Below, in pieces: positions 56,826 through 64,000 of a stretch of 64,000 bases of DNA. This DNA comes from Borrelia puertoricensis (GTDB taxonomy: Bacteria; Spirochaetota; Spirochaetia; Borreliales; Borreliaceae). The position numbers and the translations under genes were made by a program. A model generated the notes under the pieces. It saw only the letters and a program-made list of their open reading frames with translations. It did no database searches and was not told the origin of the DNA. Numbering within the stretch: the stretch's first letter is position 1; each line of letters begins with the position of its first letter. The stretch spans positions 372,001 through 436,000 of the forward strand of contig NZ_CP075379.1 of NCBI RefSeq assembly GCF_023035875.1. Direction: 5' to 3'.

Positions 56826-58034
56826 TTGGATATCAAAAAAGAGAATACTGAAGATTGTTTTTTACACGTTAGCACTCTTGACACAGACTATGACAAAATA
56901 TATGTACTAGGAACAGCACATGTATCAAAAAAAAGCTCACAAGACACATCTACCTTAATTGAAACATTAAAGCCGGATTTTATTGCCGTTGAACTTGATG
57001 AGGCTCGTTATCACGCAATTCTAAATACAGATGAAAACGAAAAATGGCGCAACTTAGACATATATAAAGTAATAAAACAAGGAAAAGCATTTTTATTAAT
57101 AGTACAAATCATTTTAAGTAATTTTCAAAAAAAATTAGCAAAAGAACAAGGAATTAATCCCGGAGAAGAGATGAAAACGGCTATTTTAAAAGCTAAAGAG
57201 CACAACATACCGTTAATACTTGCGGACAGAAAAGTTGAGACAACTCTAAAGAGAGCATGGAACTGTGTCCCAACTTTTGAAAAAGTCAAAATAATATCAA
57301 GCCTGTTTTCATTCTCAGACATAAAAGTCACACAAGATGAAATTGAAAAACTCAAAGAACAAGATGTTCTATCAAATATGATGGAAGAACTTGCAAAAGA
57401 AATTCCTACTGTAAAAAAAGTTTTAATTGATGAAAGAGATGAATTTATAGCAAGTAAAATACTTGAAGGTTCAGGAACAATTCTTGCAGTTGTTGGAGCT
57501 GGTCATGTGAAGGGCATAATAGCAAATTTAAAAGAGATTAAAGAAAACAAAAAGATTGTCAATGTTGACAATCTCAATGCCATACCTAAAAATAGTTTCT
57601 CAGTGAGTAAATTAATATCTTACTTTATAGCAATCTCAATTGTCATACTAATGGCAAGTTCATTCTACTTTAAAGGCTTTGATTTTGCATACAAAAATTT
57701 AGAGTTTTGGATAATATGTAACTCTTTATTTGCAGGTCTTGCTGCTCTTTTACTAAAAGCCAATATTATAACAATAATAACAGCATCAATTGGTGCTCCA
57801 ATATTTTCTCTAATTCCATTTATTGGAACAGGTATGGTTGCGGGTCTTGTTGAAGCTTACATAAATAAACCAAAAATAAAAGATTTTGAAAAACTACAAG
57901 AAGATTTGGCAAACATAAAAGGATATTTTAAGAACAAAGTTACAAAAATTTTATTAATAGTATTTTTCGTAAACATTGGGTCTGCAATTGGAACAATTGT
58001 TGGATTTAAATTCTTGTTAAATATCTTTAGCTAA
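56826..58034 (+). CDS. TraB/PrgY-family membrane protein
   Basis: A 402-residue protein of the TraB (pheromone shutdown) family. The N-terminal domain (about 1-240) has VLGTAHVSKKSSQDT, KPDFIAVELDEARY and a second GXXH motif GAGHVKGII, forming the conserved putative protease-like site. The C-terminal third has four or five hydrophobic segments. In enterococci the family limits pheromone activity; the role in Borrelia is unknown. The start is TTG 56826, six bases after AAGGA. BB0416 homologue. Confidence 0.88.
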   Translation: MDIKKENTEDCFLHVSTLDTDYDKIYVLGTAHVSKKSSQDTSTLIETLKPDFIAVELDEARYHAILNTDENEKWRNLDIYKVIKQGKAFLLIVQIILSNFQKKLAKEQGINPGEEMKTAILKAKEHNIPLILADRKVETTLKRAWNCVPTFEKVKIISSLFSFSDIKVTQDEIEKLKEQDVLSNMMEELAKEIPTVKKVLIDERDEFIASKILEGSGTILAVVGAGHVKGIIANLKEIKENKKIVNVDNLNAIPKNSFSVSKLISYFIAISIVILMASSFYFKGFDFAYKNLEFWIICNSLFAGLAALLLKANIITIITASIGAPIFSLIPFIGTGMVAGLVEAYINKPKIKDFEKLQEDLANIKGYFKNKVTKILLIVFFVNIGSAIGTIVGFKFLLNIFS

Positions 58035-58070
58035 ACCAAAAAAAAAATAAGAACATACAGGAGTTACATT

Positions 58071-58703
58071 ATGAAACTTGTTTTTTTAGGACCTCCGGGC
58101 TCTGGAAAAGGCACAATTGCCAAGATCCTATCAAGCAAACTAAATTATTATCATATTTCAACAGGAGACCTATTTAGAGCAAATATATCAAATGTTACAC
58201 CTCTTGGTAAGGAAATCAAACAAATAGTTGAGAATGGACAATTAGTACCCGACTCAATTACAATCAAAATTGTTGAAGATAAAATCAATACCCTTGCAAA
58301 TAAGGATAATTTTATTCTTGATGGATTTCCTAGAAACATCAATCAAGCTAAAGCTCTAGATACGTTCTTGCAAAATATTCAAATAATAAACTTTTTACTT
58401 GATGAAGCGATACTAATAAAAAGGCTTTCTGGAAGAAGAATATGCCAATCCTGCGGCGGAATATTTAACATATATACACTTCCTACAAAAGAAAAGGACA
58501 TTTGTGATCTTTGCAAAGGAACCCTTTACCAACGAAAAGATGACGTAGAAGAGTCTTTAAAAATCAGACTTAAAGAATATCATTTACAGACAAAACCTCT
58601 AATAGATTTTTACTCAAAAAGCAACAGACTTAATAATATAAATGCATCAAAGAATATTGATGGAGTAGAAAAAAGCTTAATAGAAATAATATCAAAGTAT
58701 TAA
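58071..58703 (+). CDS. adk: Adenylate kinase
   Basis: Balances AMP, ADP and ATP. The 210-residue long-form enzyme has the P-loop GPPGSGKGT, STGDLFR, DGFPRN and the LID domain with a complete four-Cys zinc site (CQSCGG, CDLCKG). AGGAG seven bases before ATG 58071 supports the start. BB0417 homologue. Confidence 0.97.
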   Translation: MKLVFLGPPGSGKGTIAKILSSKLNYYHISTGDLFRANISNVTPLGKEIKQIVENGQLVPDSITIKIVEDKINTLANKDNFILDGFPRNINQAKALDTFLQNIQIINFLLDEAILIKRLSGRRICQSCGGIFNIYTLPTKEKDICDLCKGTLYQRKDDVEESLKIRLKEYHLQTKPLIDFYSKSNRLNNINASKNIDGVEKSLIEIISKY

Positions 58704-58758
58704 AAAATATTAATCTAAAATAATGATGGCAATAATTTATATTTTTAAAAAAATAAGG

Positions 58759-58764
58759 TATAAT
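58759..58764 (+). promoter_or_regulatory. -10 element for dipA
   Basis: A perfect TATAAT in the adk-dipA gap, about 34 bases before the dipA ATG. No clean -35 is visible 16-18 bases upstream (TTATAT-like only). It implies dipA is transcribed separately from adk. Confidence 0.5.
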
Positions 58765-58797
58765 GTGAGAAAATCTTTTATAGAAAAAAGAATTCAT

Positions 58798-59820
58798 ATG
58801 ATAAAAAAATTATTCATGGTATTGATATTTTTACAGACTGTCTTAATCTATTCAAAAGAAAATCAAGATGAAATGGAATATTTTTATGTCAACTCTCAAA
58901 TGGCTTATTATCCACCACATGCACTAGGAACTTCGGGAAGCAAATTTTCTCCAAGCTTCATACCCCCTCAATTTAAATCAGTATCACCAAATAATCAGAT
59001 CTCACCTAGTTCTTGGGGAAGTATCAAACTAATATCAAATTTGGGTTACTATAAATTTTTTAAAATCTTAAAAAATCCCGAACAACATTCACTTTTACTT
59101 CAAAACACTGGAATAGATGTTGATTTCAAAATTGGACTCTCACCTGTTGTTGCACTACTTAAAGGAAAAATCGGTCTCACTCCCATTGCATTTCTTAATA
59201 TATATACAGGAATTGAAATTGGCATAGGTTGGCAAGGATTTGGATTTAAGGGTATTGGAATACACGTAGGTAATGGGCAATATTCAAGTAAACCTGAATT
59301 TTATTCTGAGGTAACAATTGGAAGTAGACTACAATTTGATCTAAATGCGGTGCTTGGTGGAGACTGGACACACATTATTACAGTAGTTGGAAATAATATT
59401 CTTCATACACAAAATCCACATGCTAATGACAATCAACTTTGGAAATATAAAGCTGATGAAGGTAAAAATATAAATGGATTTACAATCAACCCTTATGCAC
59501 TCCTAGCTTACAAAATGCCAATACCTCTTAATATAATTGGACTGTTATACGAAGGCCAAACATACATTGGACATGCAAGAAACGTAAGTACAACACAAAA
59601 TCAAGGATGGGGAAGTGATTTCTTTTATCACAATTTCTCCCTTATTTCAAAAATTGAAATCATAGAAAATTTAACACTAGACATGCAATTCAAATTCTCA
59701 ACAGCACCTATGTACACAGTAAACACAATGGGAATGGCCGATATCTCAAAAAGAATAAGTACAAATAATTCATATATTTACTACGATTCTATTGGGTTTT
59801 CTTTAACTTACAAGATTTAA
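58798..59820 (+). CDS. dipA: DipA-type outer-membrane porin
   Basis: A 340-residue protein from ATG 58798 with a signal peptide (MIKKLFMVLIFLQTVLIYS) and a body of alternating aromatic/polar beta-strands. There are Gly-rich segments (GIEIGIGWQGFGFKGIGIH) and a C-terminus ending in an aromatic strand (YYDSIGFSLTYKI), typical of an outer-membrane barrel. The homologue BB0418 (DipA) of B. burgdorferi forms channels affected by dicarboxylates. A longer frame to 58723 has no support and would include the promoter. Confidence 0.88.
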   Translation: MIKKLFMVLIFLQTVLIYSKENQDEMEYFYVNSQMAYYPPHALGTSGSKFSPSFIPPQFKSVSPNNQISPSSWGSIKLISNLGYYKFFKILKNPEQHSLLLQNTGIDVDFKIGLSPVVALLKGKIGLTPIAFLNIYTGIEIGIGWQGFGFKGIGIHVGNGQYSSKPEFYSEVTIGSRLQFDLNAVLGGDWTHIITVVGNNILHTQNPHANDNQLWKYKADEGKNINGFTINPYALLAYKMPIPLNIIGLLYEGQTYIGHARNVSTTQNQGWGSDFFYHNFSLISKIEIIENLTLDMQFKFSTAPMYTVNTMGMADISKRISTNNSYIYYDSIGFSLTYKI

Positions 59821-59822
59821 CT

Positions 59823-60755
59823 TTAACACTTACATTTATTGCGACCAGAGAGCTTGGCTTCATATAATTTGTCATCAGCAAGTTTAATAATGTTGGTGAA
59901 ATTGGAATCATGAGGAATTTGTTCAGCAAGACCAATTGAAACTGTAACAAAATTAGAAATATTACTGTACTCATGAACTATTTCCAAATTCCTAATATCT
60001 TCAATTAAAACACTAACAATCTTAATCATTTCATTCAAGCTCTTATTTACAGAAAATAAAATAAATTCCTCACCACCATAACGAGCAATATCTATCTTAT
60101 ATTTAATGGCAATTTTATTTAAACTCTTTGCAATTAACCTAAGACATTCATCACCATTAGTATGTCCATAGTTATCATTATATTTTTTAAAATAATCAAT
60201 ATCTAACATTCCCACAATGACGTTCTTTTTATGCTCCAAAGCTTGCATCCAAGACTTAGCAAACTTATCTGTAAAAAACCTTCTATTAGGAATTTGAGTT
60301 AGACCATCAATTCTTGCAAGATTCTTAAAATAATCCCTAAGTCTTTTAAGCTCAAGATGAGTTTTAATTCTTGCATCAATTACCCTGCCATTAAAAGGTT
60401 TTAAAATATAATCCACCCCACCGACACTAAAACCTTCAAGTTGAGCATCGGTAGAATCGCTTGAACTGATAAAGATTACAGGAATATCTTTAGTCTCAGG
60501 ATCATTTTTAAGCCTTTTACAAACCTCATAACCGCTAACATCTGGAAGCAATACATCAAGAAGGATCAAATCAGGACTAGCAATCTCAACCTGTTTTAAA
60601 GCATCAAACCCATTTAATGCAACCCTAATCTCATACTTATGTTGCAATATATCTATTAATAGATCCAAATTTGTGGGTGTATCATCCACAAGTAGCAATT
60701 TCTGAGGTTCAACTGAAAATTCCTCAAAATTATCCAAAATCATACTTTGAGTCAT
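59823..60755 (-). CDS. rrp1: Response regulator diguanylate cyclase Rrp1
   Basis: The output half of the Hk1-Rrp1 two-component pair. The 310-residue protein has an intact receiver (LLVDDTPTN, phospho-Asp in LILLDVLLPD, switch Lys in ILKPF) and a GGDEF domain with an active GGEEF (IARYGGEEFILF). It therefore makes c-di-GMP when phosphorylated. The RxxD inhibitory site that usually sits five residues before GGEEF is absent, so product inhibition there is unlikely. ATG 60755 follows the hk1 stop by 12 bases, with AGGGAAG upstream. Confidence 0.95.
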   Translation of the reverse strand: MTQSMILDNFEEFSVEPQKLLLVDDTPTNLDLLIDILQHKYEIRVALNGFDALKQVEIASPDLILLDVLLPDVSGYEVCKRLKNDPETKDIPVIFISSSDSTDAQLEGFSVGGVDYILKPFNGRVIDARIKTHLELKRLRDYFKNLARIDGLTQIPNRRFFTDKFAKSWMQALEHKKNVIVGMLDIDYFKKYNDNYGHTNGDECLRLIAKSLNKIAIKYKIDIARYGGEEFILFSVNKSLNEMIKIVSVLIEDIRNLEIVHEYSNISNFVTVSIGLAEQIPHDSNFTNIIKLADDKLYEAKLSGRNKCKC

Positions 60756-60767
60756 GACTTCCCTATC

Positions 60768-63700
60768 TTACCTAAGATTCATCATACGTTTAACAATATT
60801 AGTGCTCTCTTTGAAATTATATACTCTTAAATATTTAATAAGAGAATTAAATAATATAACATTATTGTCATCTAAACTATACCTTTTAAGCACTTCAAGA
60901 ACTTCCTTATATTCTTTTGGATTTCTATCTTCTATTCCATTTAAAAGCCTTTGCATAAGACTCAAAAATTCATCATTGCTTTTAAATTTTAATTTTTCCT
61001 GATCACAAGTTTCGATAACATCTAAAATCTGCTTCCTTATGTTCTTAATAAGTAAAATCAAACCTTTACGCGCTTCAGAATACAATATTTTTAATTCATG
61101 TATTGAACCTGTATTCATCTCAATCTGTTTAAACTTTCCAAATAAGTTACTACGCATATTACTAAGAGCTCCAGCTATTGAATGTACTAATTCTTTTACT
61201 AATTTTATATTGTTTAAATTAAAAGCCTCATCCAAATCACATATCAGATTATCGCTCATATCAACAAATCCTCTGCACAAATCAACATACATATCATATG
61301 AGATATTTAAATCTCTTAAAGCATTATCAATATCTAAATTGGGTAAATTAGAAAAACTATCGAATATCTTATCTGATATAATTTTATTATCTTCAACTTC
61401 AATATGTAAATATTTTTTTAAAATATACTTAATCGAACTAATATGTATCGGTTTTGCAAGATAATCATTCATTCCATTTTCTAAACACCTATCTTTATAT
61501 TCTCTTAATGCATGTGCAGTAACAGCTATTAATACACATGGATTTAAGTTATTCTGGCTTTCAAATTTGCGTATTTCTTTAGATACCGTAAATCCATCAC
61601 AATTTGGCATTCTTATATCAATAAAAGCCATATCATATTTATTAGTTTTTAAAAATTCAATAGCCTTAACACCATCATCCACAATATCAATAAAATCTTC
61701 CCTGACACCTATAACAATCAAAACATTTTTTAAAATCTTTTGATTAATTTCATTATCCTCAGCTATTAAGATACCAATATTATTTTTAAGCTTAAGAATA
61801 CTAGATTCATTTATTATGGGAACATCTACAATTGCACCATTTTTAATCCAATTAGAATAAAAATCCCACCTTTTAAAAGGTTTTTGCATGTATTCATATT
61901 TAAAATCAATGATCTCATTACCTTTTAAATAATAAAACACAAAAACTATTCTTACATTAAAATTTAAACCTTCAATCTTTTCAGCAAACTTAAGAGCTTC
62001 TTGTAAACCAAAATCGTCGACATTTATAAAAACAAAATCATAATAAGGATACCTATAAAACGCCTTATAAGCATGCTCATAAGAATAAAAATAATGTATA
62101 TTATCCTTATAATCAAATATCTTACTTATGTCTCTTAATACCTCAACAGTTTTTTTACTTAAAAATAAGCTTAAAATCTTTTTATTAGTCACTAATTCCA
62201 ATTTATTTACTTCTTTATCTTTAATCTTATGACCTAAAACAAAAGGTAACATAAATGAAAAAGTTGTTCCCTTGCCTACCTCACTCTCAACTGCAATACC
62301 AGGACCGCCCATTAAACTAACAAGCCTCCTAGATATTGCAAGTCCAAGACCACTTCCTTCATACTTCTTTGAATCAGAATCATTGCCTTGTCTAAATAAT
62401 CCAAATATTACCGGTATATTACTTTCCTTAATTCCTTTACCAGTATCAATTACTTTAAACTCAATAGTAATTATTTTATTACCATCATTATCTTCTGTAC
62501 TGCAAATTATTTCATAGTTTAAAACTATGATCCCATCTGTAGTAAATTTAAAAGAATTTCCTATTAAATTAATCAGTACCCTCTTAAGTCTAGCTCTATC
62601 CCCTATTAAGTAATTTTCCAAATCTGATTTTGAATAAAAAATCAAATCAATATTTTGTTTTGCACTTTGCGACTGAAAACCTTTCAAAACACATTCAATT
62701 TCATGTTCCAAATCTATTTCATTACTTTCAATATAGATCTCATTCATATCTATTTTAGAGATATACAATATTTCATCAATTAAAGAGAGTAATAAGATAG
62801 ATGAATAATTTATCATTTGCACATACTCTTTTTGCACACCCAAAAGATCAGTATTCTCCAAAAGCTCAGTAGCTGCTATTATGCCATTAATAGGGGTACG
62901 AATATCATGGCTCATACTTGCTAAAAAAATAGTTTTGGCAGCAATAGCATTCTCAATAACCTTTTTCTCACTGATTGCAGAAGAATACATTTTTTTCCTA
63001 AATCCTATCTCCTTCCACAAATTAAATAGGCAAAACATAAAAATAGTAAAAACAAACATACCAATGGTTAATACTGCTATACCAGATTTTTTTAGTCTTA
63101 AATCCTTAAAACTTTCATGAACATTGAATACCCAATCATCAAAATATAATTTATTATTAACATTTGTACGAAATGAAATTTTTTGTATAATTCTTCTTAA
63201 AATATAATCTTGGTTATGAACTGCAATATTTAAATCAAATGTTAGATTCGGAATAGTAAAAATTTTCTTAATATCCCTAATATTTAAGTCTTCAAAATTA
63301 ATAGTTGCAGTATATTCATCACTAACAATCCCACTAACCTTGCCCCTATAGAGAAGATCCAAAGCATCTGTAAAGCTATCCACTTGCATCAGTTGTGTTC
63401 CTATTTTGGTTTCCAATTTTTTTGTATACAAAAACTTAAGCACCGCAATATTACCAAACGACCTAGAAGTAAATAGTCTCGTTTTATTTGAAAAAAGATG
63501 CAGTCGAATTCTTGATACTGCTTTGATGTTAAAAATATAATCTGAATTCGTATCATCTAAATTAGCAGACAATATATCTATTCTCCCTAATTTCATTAAT
63601 TCTTCAATATCTCTCTCATGCACACTTATAATATTGAAATCCAAGTTTGTCAATCTTTTTATCTTCTTAATTAACCACTCATTTACTCCTTTATAACGAC

Positions 63701-64000
63701 CAGAATCAAAATAATCAATAGGATACCAATCTTTAACAGCAAGGGTTAACCTCTTATTGTTTTGTAACCAGATTTTTTCCTCAATATTAAAGTTACTGCT
63801 ATTTATATGCCCATAAAAATTATTTTTATAATCTTCAATCTCATCTTGACCAAGCCAATTTTTACCTATTTGCAACAAAGTGTCGAATAAAATGTTTTCT
63901 GTCAACGCATTAAGCATATATGCAAACAACTGTAATCTCTTATTATTAGCAGCTAATACCAAAAATTTACATTTACTTAGACTTGAATCCTGAAATTTCA
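60768..64000 (-). CDS. hk1: Hybrid sensor histidine kinase Hk1, C-terminal part (5' end outside window)
   Basis: The frame is still open at the right edge (no stop in the last 38 bases), so about 1077 residues are visible of a larger protein. From the N-terminal side: at least one solute-binding-type sensory domain (RLTLAVKDWYPIDYFDSGRY, VHERDIEELMKLGRIDIL), a transmembrane segment (GIAVLTIGMFVFTIFMFCLF), HisKA with SMSHDIRTPINGI, HATPase (NLIGNSFKFT, DTGKGIKE, GSGLGLAISRRL), a degenerate receiver-like stretch, an intact receiver (EDNEINQ, FIDIRMPNCDG, LAKPIH), and an HPt-like helix with ELVHSIAGALSN. It is partner of Rrp1 directly downstream. BB0420 homologue. Confidence 0.94.
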   Translation of the reverse strand, partial: KFQDSSLSKCKFLVLAANNKRLQLFAYMLNALTENILFDTLLQIGKNWLGQDEIEDYKNNFYGHINSSNFNIEEKIWLQNNKRLTLAVKDWYPIDYFDSGRYKGVNEWLIKKIKRLTNLDFNIISVHERDIEELMKLGRIDILSANLDDTNSDYIFNIKAVSRIRLHLFSNKTRLFTSRSFGNIAVLKFLYTKKLETKIGTQLMQVDSFTDALDLLYRGKVSGIVSDEYTATINFEDLNIRDIKKIFTIPNLTFDLNIAVHNQDYILRRIIQKISFRTNVNNKLYFDDWVFNVHESFKDLRLKKSGIAVLTIGMFVFTIFMFCLFNLWKEIGFRKKMYSSAISEKKVIENAIAAKTIFLASMSHDIRTPINGIIAATELLENTDLLGVQKEYVQMINYSSILLLSLIDEILYISKIDMNEIYIESNEIDLEHEIECVLKGFQSQSAKQNIDLIFYSKSDLENYLIGDRARLKRVLINLIGNSFKFTTDGIIVLNYEIICSTEDNDGNKIITIEFKVIDTGKGIKESNIPVIFGLFRQGNDSDSKKYEGSGLGLAISRRLVSLMGGPGIAVESEVGKGTTFSFMLPFVLGHKIKDKEVNKLELVTNKKILSLFLSKKTVEVLRDISKIFDYKDNIHYFYSYEHAYKAFYRYPYYDFVFINVDDFGLQEALKFAEKIEGLNFNVRIVFVFYYLKGNEIIDFKYEYMQKPFKRWDFYSNWIKNGAIVDVPIINESSILKLKNNIGILIAEDNEINQKILKNVLIVIGVREDFIDIVDDGVKAIEFLKTNKYDMAFIDIRMPNCDGFTVSKEIRKFESQNNLNPCVLIAVTAHALREYKDRCLENGMNDYLAKPIHISSIKYILKKYLHIEVEDNKIISDKIFDSFSNLPNLDIDNALRDLNISYDMYVDLCRGFVDMSDNLICDLDEAFNLNNIKLVKELVHSIAGALSNMRSNLFGKFKQIEMNTGSIHELKILYSEARKGLILLIKNIRKQILDVIETCDQEKLKFKSNDEFLSLMQRLLNGIEDRNPKEYKEVLEVLKRYSLDDNNVILFNSLIKYLRVYNFKESTNIVKRMMNLR

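Overview
The window is a strongly AT-rich, gene-dense stretch of a Borrelia linear chromosome. The diagnostic features are the bmp (P39 family) lipoprotein cluster beside rpsL-rpsG, the Hk1-Rrp1 cyclic-di-GMP pair beside the DipA porin, the pfs-metK-luxS operon, a eukaryote-like short ProS, and many lipoproteins with borrelial lipoboxes. Gene order matches, as I remember it, B. burgdorferi BB0361 to BB0420 almost gene for gene. Several differences (no La7-type lipoprotein gene between pdeA and the M18 aminopeptidase, a rearranged bmp cluster, divergent outer-membrane genes) point to the relapsing-fever clade rather than the Lyme clade. Species cannot be fixed from the sequence alone.

Layout. 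1-5.2 kb (+): end of a ParA-like ATPase, lgt, the c-di-GMP phosphodiesterase pdeA, an M18 aminopeptidase and a small EIIB-like protein. 5.2-13.4 kb (-): gpsA, a ClpA-like ATPase with a decayed second ATPase site, tyrS, glyS, gltX and a membrane protein. 13.6-17.1 kb (+): an HD-GYP protein (pdeB) and the activated-methyl-cycle operon pfs-metK-luxS. 17.2-37.2 kb (-): a HIT protein, mgtE, a trehalase-like glycosidase, four bmp lipoproteins, then rpsG, rpsL, rpoC, rpoB, rplL, rplJ, rplA, rplK, nusG, secE, tRNA-Trp, rpmG and tRNA-Thr, the classic translation/transcription block. 37.2-45.5 kb: envelope proteins of unknown role (TPR-like lipoprotein, SH3-like lipoprotein, ankyrin protein), a DAACS transporter and proS. 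45.5-46.1 kb: the only gene-free stretch over 300 bases, with a large inverted-repeat structure. 46.1-53.6 kb: two tandem outer-membrane paralogues (one with an 11-copy perfect 21-bp repeat), manA, fruA, a third barrel-like protein, a membrane-anchored DNA/RNA nuclease and two polytopic membrane proteins. 53.6-64 kb: a cyclophilin-FKBP fusion lipoprotein, cheR, cheB, a TraB-family protein, adk, dipA, rrp1 and the C-terminal part of hk1.

How the genes work together. Four proteins in the window belong to c-di-GMP metabolism: the sensor kinase Hk1, its partner diguanylate cyclase Rrp1, and the PdeA and PdeB proteins. Pfs, MetK and LuxS recycle S-adenosylmethionine by-products. FruA and ManA feed glycolysis, and GpsA links it to glycerol phosphate. 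Lgt modifies the many lipoproteins encoded here.

The most striking observations are: a divergent promoter region holding two identical 12-bp palindromes 22 bp apart; a long stem in the gene-free region; two convergent gene pairs whose stop codons form the base of perfect palindromes; a probable gene-conversion tract between two bmp genes; a perfect 11-unit coding VNTR; and several enzymes that keep their fold but lack key residues (CheB receiver, PdeB metal ligands, ClpA second ATPase, an EIIB domain with Asp for the phospho-Cys). I found no insertion sequence, prophage or CRISPR array, and no clearly novel multi-gene system.
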